Notes: generated from the letters alone by a model not told the origin. A DNA stretch of 64,000 bases from Methanomassiliicoccales archaeon (GCA_036504055.1 DASXVU010000007.1:1-64000), one strand, 5' to 3'. Positions 7,211 to 17,371 are shown, counted from the stretch's first letter. Made by a program: numbers and translations.

Positions 7211-9391
7211 ATGAGTTCAAAATCTGGCCCTCAAGATGGGAAATGGGCAACGACGACAGATGAAGAAGGTCATCGTCCGGAAAAGAAAGAGAAACGTAGG
7301 AAGGCCATAAGCAATGAGGAAAGGAAACGCATCATCAAATGGGCCATATGGCAAGCGATAGTGAAGCTTGATCCGCGTCATACGATCAAGAACCCAGTCA
7401 TGTTCGTGGTCGAGATTGGTAGCACCATCACATCCATCCTATTCGTCCAGGCACTAATCGGCAACGGTGACGCTTCAGCTCCTTTCATTGGTCTGATATC
7501 CGTATGGCTTTGGTTCACGGTCATTTTTGCGAACTACTCCGAGGCTTTGGCGGAGGGCAGAGGCAAGGCCCAGGCGGATTCTCTTCGGAAAATGCGCACA
7601 ACCATATCCGCTAAGAAGATCAGTGGCAGCTATTTGGTGACCAAAGGACAGAGGCCATCAGAGAATGAATACTCCCAACATCCTTCCAACGAACTCAGAA
7701 AGGGTGACCTGTTCCTTGTTACTGCTGGCGACATCATTCCTATCGACGGCGAGATCGTTGAAGGTGTAGCCTCCATCGACGAAAGTGCGATCACCGGAGA
7801 AAGTGCGCCGGTTATCCGCGAATCAGGTGGCGATAGAAGTTCGGTCACTGGCGGAACCCGTGTCCTATCGGACTGGCTCGTGGTGAGGTCGGTATCGGAA
7901 CCGGGGGAAGGGTTCATCGACAAGATGATATCGTTGATCGAAGGGGCAAAGCGGCAGAAGACCCCCAACGAGATCGCCTTGAACACATTGCTCATCGGCC
8001 TCACTGTCATTTTCATAGTGGTCTGCACGACCCTGTTACCATTCTCGATCTATAGTGTCTATGTCTCGGGACAGGGTAGTCCGATCTCGCTGACCGTGTT
8101 GATCGCCCTGCTGGTATGTCTTGCTCCGACGACCATCAGTGGACTGCTGAGTGCCATTGGGATTGCTGGTATGGACCGGCTCATTGGCAAGAACGTAATC
8201 GCTTCGTCTGGCCAGGCGATCGAGGCGGCGGGTGATGTTGATGTTCTGCTCCTGGACAAGACCGGGACCATCACCTATGGCAATCGGCAGGCCGTGCATA
8301 TCATACCTGTTAAGGGGCAAACGACAGAGCGAGTTGCCGAACTGGCCCTACTCGCCTCCATAGCGGACGAGACACCGGAAGGTCGCAGCATAGTGACACT
8401 GGTGTCAAACAAATACGGCATCAAAGAGGCCGATGTTGCCGATGCAGAAAAGAAATCCCAGATGCAGTTCATCCCATTCTCTGCCCACACTCGCCTAAGC
8501 GGCGTGGACACCAGTGATCTTTCCATACGCAAGGGGGCCTCAGATGCCATAGCCAATCTGGTAAAGACATCTGGTAATCAATTTCCTCCTCAACTCAAAG
8601 AAGAGGTAGACAAGATTGCCCGGTCCGGTGGAACACCACTGGTAATTGCCTGTGACTCGGTCGCCGTGGGCGTGATCCATCTCAAGGACGTTGTAAAACC
8701 AGGCATGAAGGAAAGGTTTGCCCAGCTCCGCCGAATGGGCATAAAGACGGTTATGATCACTGGGGACAACAAGCTCACTGCTGCCGCCATCGCCGCCGAG
8801 GCGGGAGTGGATGATTATCTGGCCGAAGCGACACCAGAGAACAAACTGAAATTGATCAGAGAGTATCAGGCGGAAGGGCGGTTGGTTGCCATGACCGGGG
8901 ATGGCACCAACGACGCCCCTGCGTTGGCCCAGGCCGATGTGGCGGTGGCAATGAACAGCGGCACCCAGCCGGCCAGGGAGGCGGCGAACATGATCGATCT
9001 GGACAGCGATCCTACGAAATTGATCGAGATCGTAGAGACCGGTAAGCAACTTCTTATGACCCGAGGTGCCCTCACCACATTCAGCATCACCAATGACGTT
9101 TCAAAGTACTTCGCCATCGTTCCCGCGGCCTTCGCCGCGACCTATCCGGCATTGAGCGCCTTGAACGTGATGGGTTTGCATGCAGCCATTCTTTCCGCGG
9201 TCATATTCAATGCCATAATCATAGTAATGCTGATCCCGCTCGCCTTGCGGGGGGTCAAGTATAGGCCATTGACGGCATCCGAAGCGCTTCGCAACAACCT
9301 CCTGATCTATGGAGTGGGCGGACTTCTCGTGCCTTTCGTCGGCATCAAACTTATCGATATCGTCCTGTTCGCATTGGGGGTAGGTAATTGA
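7211..9391 (+). CDS. kdpB: K+-transporting P-type ATPase subunit B (KdpB)
   Basis: Catalytic ATP-hydrolysing subunit of the high-affinity K+ uptake complex, in the membrane. 726 residues: a charged hydrophilic N-terminal extension (about 1-45), first membrane pair, actuator domain with the TGES loop ([10 protein letters not shown]), phosphorylation Asp349 in [10 protein letters not shown], nucleotide-binding domain with the KGAS motif, hinge [20 protein letters not shown], and C-terminal membrane helices. ATG at 7211 is preferred because GGAGG lies 8 nt upstream; a 4-bp CTCC/GGAG hairpin (7189-7201) overlaps that site. First gene of kdpB-kdpCA-kdpD. Its TGA stop overlaps a TTG start of the next gene (TTGA). 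Confidence 0.97.
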   Translation: MSSKSGPQDGKWATTTDEEGHRPEKKEKRRKAISNEERKRIIKWAIWQAIVKLDPRHTIKNPVMFVVEIGSTITSILFVQALIGNGDASAPFIGLISVWLWFTVIFANYSEALAEGRGKAQADSLRKMRTTISAKKISGSYLVTKGQRPSENEYSQHPSNELRKGDLFLVTAGDIIPIDGEIVEGVASIDESAITGESAPVIRESGGDRSSVTGGTRVLSDWLVVRSVSEPGEGFIDKMISLIEGAKRQKTPNEIALNTLLIGLTVIFIVVCTTLLPFSIYSVYVSGQGSPISLTVLIALLVCLAPTTISGLLSAIGIAGMDRLIGKNVIASSGQAIEAAGDVDVLLLDKTGTITYGNRQAVHIIPVKGQTTERVAELALLASIADETPEGRSIVTLVSNKYGIKEADVADAEKKSQMQFIPFSAHTRLSGVDTSDLSIRKGASDAIANLVKTSGNQFPPQLKEEVDKIARSGGTPLVIACDSVAVGVIHLKDVVKPGMKERFAQLRRMGIKTVMITGDNKLTAAAIAAEAGVDDYLAEATPENKLKLIREYQAEGRLVAMTGDGTNDAPALAQADVAVAMNSGTQPAREAANMIDLDSDPTKLIEIVETGKQLLMTRGALTTFSITNDVSKYFAIVPAAFAATYPALSALNVMGLHAAILSAVIFNAIIIVMLIPLALRGVKYRPLTASEALRNNLLIYGVGGLLVPFVGIKLIDIVLFALGVGN

Positions 9392-11841
9392 CCAACCCGG
9401 GCGCATCGAGAGGCATCGAGCCCTTCATGGCAAGACTGCATTCCCTGATCGCCATGACCAAGCGACATCTCCAACCGGCCATCGTTATATTCATAATCTT
9501 GATGCTGATCACCGGCATAGCCTATCCTCTACTGGTGACTGGCATTGCACAGATGGTCTTCCCCCACCAGGCCAACGGAAGCCAGATCGAGGTGAACGGT
9601 ACAGTCGTAGGGTCTGGCCTCATTGGCCAGCCGTTCAACGATACCAAGTATTTCTGGGGGAGACTATCGGCGACAACCGGCTTCTCTTATAATGCCAGTT
9701 TATCGAGCGGAACAAACTACGGTCCCAACAATCCATCGCTGGACCAGATGGTTCAGGATCGGATCGACGCATTGCATATCGCCGATCCTAACAACACTCT
9801 TCCTATACCATCAGACTTGGTTACGGCATCCGGCAGCGGATTGGATCCAGACATAAGCGTCGCCAGCGCCTTCTACCAACTTAACCGGGTCGCCATGACC
9901 AGAAACATGAACCAAAGCGTCGTTCAGGGTCTTATCGATACCAATACGCAAGATAGGCAGATCGGTATCTTGGGCGAGAAAACGGTCAACGTCCTTGAAC
10001 TCAATTTGGCCCTTGACGTGCTTCAAGCCAAGGGGGGCGGAGGAACATATGATCAATCGGCCCCTTCTCCCAGCGTTCACACCACTGATGATCGGGTCTT
10101 GGGAATGACACCGGTCAGCTGGGCTTTCATTGCCATCTTCGTTGTCCTGCTCGTCACAATGACGTACTGGACTAGCAAGCTGATAACTGTAGTCTATGAG
10201 GAAAAACCCGGCGTCATTATCAGAACCATAGGCAAGCTGGAATCATACATCTATCGGCCCGCCAAAATGGATGGACGTGAGATGGGTTGGAAGGAATATG
10301 CCCTGGCTATGGTCATCTTCAATCTCATCGGGTTTCTTTTCCTGTTCCTCGTAATAATGAGCCAGCAGTATTTGCCTCTCAATCCTCAGAACCTTGGCCC
10401 CGTATCGCCTGATCTGGCGTTCAACACTGCAGTCAGTTTCGTCACCAACACCAATTGGCAGTCATATTCGGGCGAGACGACGATGAGCTACTTCACCCAA
10501 ATGATCGGGCTAACGGTCCAGAACTTCCTTTCCGCGGCTATGGCGGTCGCAATTCTGATGGCATTGATCCGTGGTATTCGCCGCAGGTCGACTAAGACTC
10601 TCGGCAACTTCTGGGTGGACATAACCCGGGCGACGCTCATTCTCCTACCCCTGTCTCTGATCCTCGCCCTGATCCTGGTATCTCAAGGCGTCCCTCAGAC
10701 GCTCAACGGTCCGATAGTTGGGCACCTGGTTCAACCTGTGACCGATTATGGCGGTAACATGGTGACAACGCAGACCATACCCATCGGGCCGGTCGCCTCC
10801 CAAGAAGCGATCAAAATGCTGGGCACCAACGGAGGTGGGTTCTTCAACACCAATTCAGCGCATCCATTCGAAAATCCGACGCCTTTCTCCAACTTGATGG
10901 AGGTGATCGGACTTCTTCTTGTCCCAATTTCCCTCGTCCTTGTCTTCGGCAACATGGTTAAGGACAGAAGGCAAGGCATGGCGATCCTGGTCGCCATGGC
11001 GGTGATATTTACGGTCTTCCTCGGCCTTTGTATATGGGCAGAATCGACCGGCAATCCCGCTTTGACAAAGCTGGGGGTCTCCCAGACCTTCACCGGGATT
11101 CAGCCGGGCGGTAACATGGAGGGCAAGGAGGTGAGGTTCGGTGTGGTGTCCTCAGCCTTATTTGCCGTATCGACGACAGCCACCGGTTGCGGTGCGGTCA
11201 ATTCGATGCACGATTCATTTTCGTCGTTAGGAGGCATGGTTCCGCTCTTCCTAATCCAGTTCGGGGAGGTGGTGTTCGGAGGCGTGGGCTCTGGCCTCTA
11301 CGGGATGCTCGTTTTCGTCCTCATCGCCGTGTTCATAGCCGGCCTCATGATTGGCCGTATGCCCGACTACTTGGGCAAGAAGATCGGCCCCTACGAGATG
11401 AAGATGTGCACCATCATCATCCTGATACCGATAGTCACGATATTGACCGGTGCGGCCATCGCCGTCATGATACCCGAGGGGCGGGCGGGAGTCCTAAATC
11501 CCGGACCTCATGGCTTCACCGAGATCCTGTACGCGTTCAGTTCTGCGGCCGGCAATAACGGTAGTGCTTTCGCTGGTTTGTCGGCCAATAGTCTGTTCTA
11601 TAACATATCCCTGGGGCTAGCGATGCTCATTGGACGTTACCCCGTGGCAATACTGACATTGGCCTTGGCAGGTGCGCTGGCCGAGAAGAAGATCGTTCCG
11701 GTGAGCTCAGGCACATTACCCACCCACACCCCATTGTTCATCTCATGGCTGATAGGCGTCGTCGCCTTGATAGGTGCACTAAGCTTCTTCCTGACCCTGG
11801 TGCTTGGACCGATCGTCGAGTACCTCATATGGGGGGGATGA
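9388..11841 (+). CDS. kdpCA: KdpC-KdpA fusion, K+-transporting ATPase
   Basis: One 817-residue frame holds both other Kdp subunits. Residues about 24-212 are KdpC: one membrane helix ([19 protein letters not shown]) and the extracytoplasmic domain ([16 protein letters not shown], NQLxR-like motifs, ending in [11 protein letters not shown]). A Gly/Ser/Thr linker (213-241) leads into KdpA, about 242-817, the K+ channel-like subunit with selectivity-loop motifs [48 protein letters not shown] and [16 protein letters not shown]. In E. coli these are separate genes in the order A-B-C. KdpC's C-terminus and KdpA's N-terminus are both outside the cell, so the fusion is topologically sensible. TTG at 9388 gives a TTGA overlap; ATGs at 9427 or 9454 are alternative starts. 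Confidence 0.95.
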   Translation: MTNPGASRGIEPFMARLHSLIAMTKRHLQPAIVIFIILMLITGIAYPLLVTGIAQMVFPHQANGSQIEVNGTVVGSGLIGQPFNDTKYFWGRLSATTGFSYNASLSSGTNYGPNNPSLDQMVQDRIDALHIADPNNTLPIPSDLVTASGSGLDPDISVASAFYQLNRVAMTRNMNQSVVQGLIDTNTQDRQIGILGEKTVNVLELNLALDVLQAKGGGGTYDQSAPSPSVHTTDDRVLGMTPVSWAFIAIFVVLLVTMTYWTSKLITVVYEEKPGVIIRTIGKLESYIYRPAKMDGREMGWKEYALAMVIFNLIGFLFLFLVIMSQQYLPLNPQNLGPVSPDLAFNTAVSFVTNTNWQSYSGETTMSYFTQMIGLTVQNFLSAAMAVAILMALIRGIRRRSTKTLGNFWVDITRATLILLPLSLILALILVSQGVPQTLNGPIVGHLVQPVTDYGGNMVTTQTIPIGPVASQEAIKMLGTNGGGFFNTNSAHPFENPTPFSNLMEVIGLLLVPISLVLVFGNMVKDRRQGMAILVAMAVIFTVFLGLCIWAESTGNPALTKLGVSQTFTGIQPGGNMEGKEVRFGVVSSALFAVSTTATGCGAVNSMHDSFSSLGGMVPLFLIQFGEVVFGGVGSGLYGMLVFVLIAVFIAGLMIGRMPDYLGKKIGPYEMKMCTIIILIPIVTILTGAAIAVMIPEGRAGVLNPGPHGFTEILYAFSSAAGNNGSAFAGLSANSLFYNISLGLAMLIGRYPVAILTLALAGALAEKKIVPVSSGTLPTHTPLFISWLIGVVALIGALSFFLTLVLGPIVEYLIWGG

Positions 11842-11844
11842 AAC

Positions 11845-13830
11845 ATGGCGGAGAACGATGGGAGGCCCAATCCAGACGAGCTGCTCAAGCAGGTGGAGGC
11901 AGAGGAGCGCAAACAGTCAAGGGGAAAGTTGAAGGTGTTCCTGGGCTACTCCGCTGGCGTAGGGAAGACGTACACGATGCTCGAGGAGGCCCAGCGTCAG
12001 AAGGAGGCGGGAATCGACGTTGTGGTAGCCTGCGTTGAATCCCACGGCAGGAGGGAGACCGAAGAACTACTTGCCGGTCTTGAGTCCATCCCACTTTTAG
12101 AGCTCGAATATCACGGCATCAAGATTCGGGAAATGGATCTGGACGCCGTGCTCATTCGTGATCCTCAGCTCGTGCTCGTGGATGAACTCGCTCACACCAA
12201 TGCTCCTGGCTCAAGGCATGCGAAGCGCCATAAGGACGTACAGGAATTTCTGGATGCGGGCATAGATGTCTTCACTACGCTTAACATTCAACATCTGGAA
12301 AGTTTGAACGACGCGGTCGAGCAGATATCCGGGATACAGGTAAGGGAGACGATTCCAGATTCTGTCCTAGACCAGGCCAACGAGATCAAGATCGTGGACC
12401 TTCCCCCCAAAGAATTGATACAGCGGTTCAAAGAGGGTAAGGTCTATGTCCCCGAGCAGGTAGGAGTGGCTCTGGATAATTTCTTCAACGAAGGTAACCT
12501 CATTGCTTTGCGAGAGATGACGCTGCGGCGCGCGGCTGAGCATGTTGACGAACAGATGTTGGCCTATATGCAGACCCGTTCGATCCCAGGTCCTTGGCCG
12601 GTAGGTGAGCGGCTTCTTATCTGTATAGGTAACAGTCAGACCCTTAATGACCGAGTGGTGCGCACGGGAAAGCGACTGGCGGATGAGCTCAAGGCAGAAT
12701 GGATCGCCATATATGTTGAGACCCCTGCGCACAATCGATTGTCCCGGAAGGCCAGGCATGAGGCTCTGAGAGGGATAGAACTCGCTTCGTCGCTGGGTGC
12801 TAAGACAGTGACTAGTTTTGCCATCTCAATCTCTGATGAGGTGGTTCGATACGCGAAAAAGAATAACGTAACGAGGATCATTGTGGGACATCCTGTCCAT
12901 GCCCGCTGGAGAGAACGGATCTTCGGCTCTGTCGCAGATCAGATCGTCCGAATGAGCGGGGCCATCGATCTGCTTATAATCAGTGAACTGAAGCCATATT
13001 CAGGGGATCAGGAAAAGGAAGATGGCCTTCAAACGCCCATATTCAAACGCAAACCCTACTGGTATAGCTTATGGCTCGTGCTTGTCATTTCCATATTCTG
13101 CACCCTCATCAAAACATTCATCTCCCCAACCAACGTGGTCATGTTCTTTCTCATTGGTGTGGTAGTGGCAGCTGTCAGCTGGGGCTTACGACCAGCGATA
13201 TTCACTGCGGCAATGAGCGTCGTAGCCTTTGATTTCTTTTTCGTCCCACCGACATTGACCTTTCGAGTATCTGATTCAGAATATCTCATCACGTTCGGTG
13301 CGTTCCTTTTCGTCGGCGTGGTCATCAGCTTCCTGGTCGTCCGTGCCAGGGATTTCGCCATGGCCACTCAGAGAAGAGAAGAATATACTGCCACCATGTA
13401 TGCCCTGAGCCTTGACCTTGCTTCTTCAAAGGAGACCAATGATATTTTGGAAGTTGTCGCCTCCCATGTATCGAGGGCCTGTCATTGTAAGTCCGCTTTT
13501 CTAATCCCGTCGAATGGTAAACTTAGGGTGGCATACATCAGTGAGGGCTTGAACCTCGACGAGAAGGACATGACCGCTGCCGAGTGGACTTTCAAGGCCG
13601 GATCGACTGCTGGAAAGGATACCGATACACTATCCACAGCCCTTCTTAGGTACTATCCTTTGAGGACCGTCAACGGCGTTATTGGAGTGATGGGGATCAT
13701 GTCAGATATTCATGAGGAATTAATTAAAATGGAACAGGAAAGATTATTGCAGTCTTTTGCCAGCCAGGCGGCAATCGCTCTGGAGCGGGGGCAACTATGG
13801 GACCAGGTGTGTAAAACAAAGGGGCCGTAA
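11845..13830 (+). CDS. kdpD: KdpD-like K+ sensor lacking the histidine kinase domain
   Basis: 661 residues. N-terminal KdpD domain (about 27-240) with Walker A GYSAGVGKTYTM and Walker B-like LVLVDELAHTNAPG; a universal-stress-protein-like domain (about 253-375, with IIVGHPVHARWRERIFGS); four membrane helices (about 400-510); and a GAF-like domain (about 525-655). The protein stops after the GAF: there is no HisKA or HATPase domain (E. coli KdpD has about 890 residues) and no kdpE follows. It may act as a ligand-responsive regulator of the Kdp pump rather than a kinase. In related KdpD proteins the USP domain binds cyclic di-AMP; that is family knowledge, not seen here. It starts 3 bp after kdpCA. 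Confidence 0.92.
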   Translation: MAENDGRPNPDELLKQVEAEERKQSRGKLKVFLGYSAGVGKTYTMLEEAQRQKEAGIDVVVACVESHGRRETEELLAGLESIPLLELEYHGIKIREMDLDAVLIRDPQLVLVDELAHTNAPGSRHAKRHKDVQEFLDAGIDVFTTLNIQHLESLNDAVEQISGIQVRETIPDSVLDQANEIKIVDLPPKELIQRFKEGKVYVPEQVGVALDNFFNEGNLIALREMTLRRAAEHVDEQMLAYMQTRSIPGPWPVGERLLICIGNSQTLNDRVVRTGKRLADELKAEWIAIYVETPAHNRLSRKARHEALRGIELASSLGAKTVTSFAISISDEVVRYAKKNNVTRIIVGHPVHARWRERIFGSVADQIVRMSGAIDLLIISELKPYSGDQEKEDGLQTPIFKRKPYWYSLWLVLVISIFCTLIKTFISPTNVVMFFLIGVVVAAVSWGLRPAIFTAAMSVVAFDFFFVPPTLTFRVSDSEYLITFGAFLFVGVVISFLVVRARDFAMATQRREEYTATMYALSLDLASSKETNDILEVVASHVSRACHCKSAFLIPSNGKLRVAYISEGLNLDEKDMTAAEWTFKAGSTAGKDTDTLSTALLRYYPLRTVNGVIGVMGIMSDIHEELIKMEQERLLQSFASQAAIALERGQLWDQVCKTKGP

Positions 13831-13841
13831 TCGGTATCAAT

Positions 13842-13874
13842 GAACGAGGCCTCTTGGATAGGCAGGTCTCGTTC
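13842..13874 (+). terminator. Stem-loop at the kdp operon end
   Basis: GAACGAGGCCT (13842-13852) pairs with AGGTCTCGTTC (13864-13874), 11 bp including one G-T, with an 11-nt loop. It lies 11 bp after the kdpD stop and ahead of the convergent gene. No T-run follows, so its role as terminator is a guess; it could stabilise the 3' end. Confidence 0.4.
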
Positions 13875-13897
13875 TTGACCGAGTCCTCGCCCTGAGG

Positions 13898-14254
13898 TCA
13901 GAAAGGTGATGTGATCCCGCATACCTTGTTCTTGAGGATACCGATCGCCTGCTCGGCCTGTTTTGTGGGCAACCTGATCGCATCCATCGTTTCTTCGGCG
14001 GTCTTGATCCTGAGCCTTATGATCGACCTCATGAACCCCTTTTCCATGCCGACCCCGGTGATCTCACGGTAGCTGTAGGCAGTGATGGCAGCCCCCGTTC
14101 CCTCTAGGTTGTGACGTCGGAGGATGACCCTTTCGTTTGTTAGGGCTACGGTATCGCTGGTGATCTCCGGATATTTCTCACCATCGACGTATAGTTCGAT
14201 CCTTTCCTCTGGCCCTATCAAATTCTGCATATCGGCTGGTAATTCCATCTTCAT
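13898..14254 (-). CDS. PH-domain-like (bPH) small protein
   Basis: 118 residues from the Met at 14254. The pattern of strands ending in one helix (IGPEERIELYVDGEKY, DTVALTNERVILRRHN, ITAYSYREITGVGMEKG, RSIIRLRIKT, then KQAEQAIGILKNK) is that of bacterial PH-like domains that follow the rule 'acidic strand, LTNxR turn, YxEI'. Role unknown; such domains usually mediate membrane or protein contacts. The frame is open to 14371, but a TATA box at 14286-14297 fits a start at 14254 with an 11-nt leader. Convergent with kdpD. Confidence 0.6.
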   Translation of the reverse strand: MKMELPADMQNLIGPEERIELYVDGEKYPEITSDTVALTNERVILRRHNLEGTGAAITAYSYREITGVGMEKGFMRSIIRLRIKTAEETMDAIRLPTKQAEQAIGILKNKVCGITSPF

Positions 14255-14285
14255 CCACTGCTCGGTTGCCACTCTACTGGTATCT

Positions 14286-14297
14286 AAGATTATAGTA
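14286..14297 (-). promoter_or_regulatory. TATA box of the PH-like protein gene
   Basis: CTATAATCTTAG on the minus strand, centred near 14291, predicts a start at about 14265, 11 nt before the ATG at 14254. It decides that start against the longer open frame. Confidence 0.45.
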
Positions 14298-14358
14298 GTA
14301 TTGCAACTGCGTCTTGCAGAAGGGCTGTCAATTCGCGATCGGACCGCATTCCTGTGAT

Positions 14359-15279
14359 CTATCCGAGCCATTTAGGATTGTAGAGGGTGCTATCGAAGTT
14401 GTGGGTTGTTTTGTATTGTTCGAATTTGCCGTGAGCGGCCGGCTCGGCCGTCCTGGCGAGGAGAGCGTCGACCTCAGCCCTCGTCAATGGCTGGAAAGTC
14501 CTGGCCGCGGTGAGCGCCTGTTCCAATATCTTCATCGAATCACAACCAGTTATGACGACGCTGGTCGGCAGGTTCAGGGCATAATGCAGACATTCCATGG
14601 GAGACGCCGCCCCGCTCTCCAGGAGGATATGGTCGCCCATCGATTTCATCCCCAAGACCCCGATCTTCTCCCTGGTCAGTATCGGCAGGACCTTCTTCTC
14701 GAAGCTCTGGAAGTGTGCGTCCATGACATTCAGCGGCATCTGCACCGTGTCGAACCGGAAATGGTTCCGGGCAGCGGTCTCGAGCATTTTCCTGTGAATA
14801 TCCGGGCTTTTATGTCCCGTGAATCCAATATAGCGGATCTTGCCTTCGTCCCTGGCCTCCAATGCCGCCTCCAGGGCCCCTCCTTCGCCAAAGATGCGTT
14901 CCGGATCGTTCTCGTAAATGATCTCATGGAATTGTAACAGATCGATCATGTCCGTATCCAGTCTTACCATGGATTCGTTCAGCTGCGTCATGGCCGAGTT
15001 ACGGTCACGACCGTCGACCTTGGTCATCAGGAAGGCTTTGTCACGGTAGCCGCCTTTTAGGGCTTTCCCCATGCGCGACTCGCTCTTGCCTTCATTGTAG
15101 TCCCAACTGTTATCAAGGAAGGTGATCCCACTCTCTATCGCTGTGCGGATGATGCGAACGCTCTCGTCCTCGCTGACGTTCGGTCTCCCAAGATGATAGC
15201 CCCCCAGACCGATAATCGATACCATCTCGCCTGTGTTACCAAGCATTCTTGTCGGTACGCCTCCTCCAGTGGTGTCCAT
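14359..15279 (-). CDS. Aldo/keto reductase
   Basis: 306-residue NAD(P)H-dependent oxidoreductase of the AKR superfamily, (beta/alpha)8 barrel. Visible are the N-terminal GNTGEMVSIIGLGGYHLG, the catalytic Asp/Tyr region TFLDNSWDYNEGKSESRMG, the Lys in FLMTKVDGR and the His in LLQFHEI, then IRYIGFTGHKSP and the C-terminal SVVITGCDSMKILEQAL cofactor segment. Substrate unknown. The frame is open to 15498, but GGAGATC 5-11 nt before the ATG at 15279 and the usual family N-terminus support the shorter start. Divergently transcribed from the dehydrogenase at 15419, so the two oxidoreductases may be co-regulated through the 140-bp region between them. Ends with TAG. Confidence 0.9.
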   Translation of the reverse strand: MDTTGGGVPTRMLGNTGEMVSIIGLGGYHLGRPNVSEDESVRIIRTAIESGITFLDNSWDYNEGKSESRMGKALKGGYRDKAFLMTKVDGRDRNSAMTQLNESMVRLDTDMIDLLQFHEIIYENDPERIFGEGGALEAALEARDEGKIRYIGFTGHKSPDIHRKMLETAARNHFRFDTVQMPLNVMDAHFQSFEKKVLPILTREKIGVLGMKSMGDHILLESGAASPMECLHYALNLPTSVVITGCDSMKILEQALTAARTFQPLTRAEVDALLARTAEPAAHGKFEQYKTTHNFDSTLYNPKWLG

Positions 15280-15399
15280 CGAAAGATCTCCATTGCATTC
15301 TATTGCCAAGGTGTTGCGGATAATCTTTTCGTTCCTGGGCCTCAAGCCGTTTGTCCGCTCCCTAGACTGGATAAGCGTAAATAGGAGGGTCTCAAAATC

Positions 15400-15413
15400 A
15401 TCCCTTAAGGGAT
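15400..15413. promoter_or_regulatory. Perfect 14-bp palindrome, putative operator
   Basis: ATCCCTTAAGGGAT is its own reverse complement. It ends 5 bp before the ATG of the dehydrogenase at 15419 and covers the start site predicted from a TATA-like GTAAATAGG near 15380. Position suggests a repressor site; an RNA hairpin hiding the AAGGGA ribosome site is also possible. Confidence 0.45.
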
Positions 15414-15418
15414 ATTTG

Positions 15419-16321
15419 ATGGCTATTTCCACTTTCGGCAAGGGCTCACGCATCGGCATCATAGGAATGGGGATAATGGGAAGCTCCTTCGCCTCCAATC
15501 TCCTGGACAGAGGTTATCAGGTTCACGTATACAATCGGACCAGGGAGAAAGCCCAACCGCTGATCGATAGGGGAGCCGTGTTCCATTCCACCCCGAAGGA
15601 GTTGGCCACGTTCTCGGACATTCTCATGACATCCCTCACGGACCAATCGGCGATCGATGCCGTGTGTCAAGGCGAGGACGGGTTTCTCGCTGGGTTAAGG
15701 AAAAACAGTCTGTGGATAGATCTGAGCACAATAGACCCGGCCGCCTCGTCCGTGCATGCAGATGCGGCCAAGCAGGCAGGGATAAAAAGGCTTGATACCC
15801 CAGTTGTGGGAAGCAAGGATGCGGCTCTTTCAGGCAACCTGATCGTATTGGTGGGCGGCGACGAGGATGTCTATCGAGACGCTGAAGGGTTCCTTGATGA
15901 GATAGGCAAGAATGTGATCTATCTGGGGAAGGACGGCAATGGTCACAGGATGAAGCTGGCCATAAATCTCTATCTCGGGCTTGTGGCCGAGTCGTTTTCA
16001 GAATCATTGACATTGGCAGGAAAAATGGGTCTCGACGCTAAAACGTTCGTAGACACGATCAACAAGACGCCCCATAGGAACTATTTCACCGAAGGTAAAG
16101 GACCAAAGATCGTGGCCAAAGATTTCGAACCTGCTTTCTCACTGGACAACCTGTTCAAGGACCTTGGATTGGTGAACGAGCAGGTGAAGAGGACCGGGGC
16201 GGTGCTCCCTTTCACCGAATTGGCAATAAAACAATATTCCGAGGCGATCCAAGACGGTAACGGTCAGAAGGACTTCAGTATAATAGCCGAAACAATCCAA
16301 AGAAGGAACGGGCTTGGCTGA
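15419..16321 (+). CDS. NAD(P)-dependent 3-hydroxyisobutyrate/beta-hydroxyacid dehydrogenase family
   Basis: 300 residues. N-terminal Rossmann domain with GIIGMGIMGSSFASNLLDRG and VHVYNRTREKA (an Asn/Arg pair often linked to NADP use), the substrate-binding motif LDTPVVGSKDAALSGNLIVL, and the all-helical C-terminal domain with the catalytic Lys in GNGHRMKLAINLYLG. Family members oxidise 3-hydroxyacids or reduce succinic semialdehyde and glyoxylate; the exact substrate cannot be read. ATG 15419 is chosen: the longer frame lacks family residues and crosses the divergent promoter. AAGGGA 7-12 nt upstream may serve as ribosome site and lies within the palindrome. Confidence 0.9.
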   Translation: MAISTFGKGSRIGIIGMGIMGSSFASNLLDRGYQVHVYNRTREKAQPLIDRGAVFHSTPKELATFSDILMTSLTDQSAIDAVCQGEDGFLAGLRKNSLWIDLSTIDPAASSVHADAAKQAGIKRLDTPVVGSKDAALSGNLIVLVGGDEDVYRDAEGFLDEIGKNVIYLGKDGNGHRMKLAINLYLGLVAESFSESLTLAGKMGLDAKTFVDTINKTPHRNYFTEGKGPKIVAKDFEPAFSLDNLFKDLGLVNEQVKRTGAVLPFTELAIKQYSEAIQDGNGQKDFSIIAETIQRRNGLG

Positions 16322-16400
16322 TAGACGGTTTGACCATCTCGAGTCCTGTTGGCCAATACATCCATGGTCATGAATATATACGATGGAATTTGTATAATTA

Positions 16401-17357
16401 ATGATGGATAAGCTCGATCGCCAAATGCTTGTAATGTTGGAAAGGAATCCACGAGCCACGTACAGGCAGCTTGCCGAGCAGTTGCATCTCTCGATCCCAG
16501 CCCTGCAGAGGCGCCTGACGATATTGGAATCTACAAAACGCATCCTGGGATATCGTACCCTTGTCAATCTTGAGGCCATGAACGGGGTCCGGTCCATGGT
16601 ATATGGGCAGATGGCCGGAAAGGTGGATTCAGAAACGCTCTCCAAGATCGAAAAGCAAGGATCCATCCACACGACGTCATTGGGCAGCCTGAACAGCATC
16701 TATCTGATGGCCCATCTGCAACGCTTTCTGGAACTGGATGATGTCATTAGGGTCGCTCAAGAGGTCTGCAGGATATCGGATCCGCAGATAATCATATTCG
16801 GCTGTGGATCGATCATCTCCACCTGTCCACCGGTAATCGAAGACATCAGGGGCGGTGACATCTCCTCCCTTTCTGAAGTGGATCTCAAGATCATCCGGTC
16901 ATTGCACTACAACGCCAGAAAACCAATCATCACCGTTGCGAAGGAAATCGATCTGTCTCCCAAGACGGTGAGAAAGCGCCTCGCCCGAATGATCTCCAAT
17001 AATCTCATCGAGTTCCGCACCATGTCCACCTTAGAAGGTCTGGGCACGCTCGTTTTTTTCGTCATCGTAAAGCTGAAGAAGGCAGGATCCCGGCCATCGA
17101 TACTGAAGAAGATCCGCGATGACCCTCAGTTCTACGTGGACTCTTCAGTAGTGGTGAGCAATGCCAGAGACCTGCTTTTCTTCGAGATGCAGACCGAGTC
17201 CGTGATCGAGATGAGCAGGATCGTCGAGGACATCCGGGCCTTGAAGGAGGTCGACTCGGTCTCCTCGGACCTTATCCAGAAGGTCTACTACTTTGACATA
17301 TGGAGGGATCGCATGATCGAAGATCCAAAACAAAAAGGAAAAGGGAAGGGGAACTGA
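16401..17357 (+). CDS. Lrp/AsnC-like transcriptional regulator with two HTH domains
   Basis: 318 residues with the same two-HTH layout as the gene at 4568-5497: first HTH at residues 1-55 (TYRQLAEQLHLSIPALQRRL), second near 155-205 (ITVAKEIDLSPKTVRKRLAR), each followed by an alpha/beta domain, and a basic C-terminus (DPKQKGKGKGN). Probably a sensor-regulator binding DNA as a dimer. AATATATAC about 25 nt upstream (16372-16380) indicates a leaderless start at 16401; ATG at 16404 is the alternative. It lies 79 bp after the dehydrogenase and may control the neighbouring oxidoreductases, which is inference from position. Confidence 0.85.
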   Translation: MMDKLDRQMLVMLERNPRATYRQLAEQLHLSIPALQRRLTILESTKRILGYRTLVNLEAMNGVRSMVYGQMAGKVDSETLSKIEKQGSIHTTSLGSLNSIYLMAHLQRFLELDDVIRVAQEVCRISDPQIIIFGCGSIISTCPPVIEDIRGGDISSLSEVDLKIIRSLHYNARKPIITVAKEIDLSPKTVRKRLARMISNNLIEFRTMSTLEGLGTLVFFVIVKLKKAGSRPSILKKIRDDPQFYVDSSVVVSNARDLLFFEMQTESVIEMSRIVEDIRALKEVDSVSSDLIQKVYYFDIWRDRMIEDPKQKGKGKGN

Positions 17358-17371
17358 GCCAATTGAACTAA

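Noticed and set aside
7000-7263. 87-codon frame with ATG close to a TATA box upstream of kdpB
   Set aside because: It overlaps the start of kdpB by 53 bp, has no recognisable domain, and GGAGG before 7211 serves kdpB. Kept only as part of the kdp leader finding.
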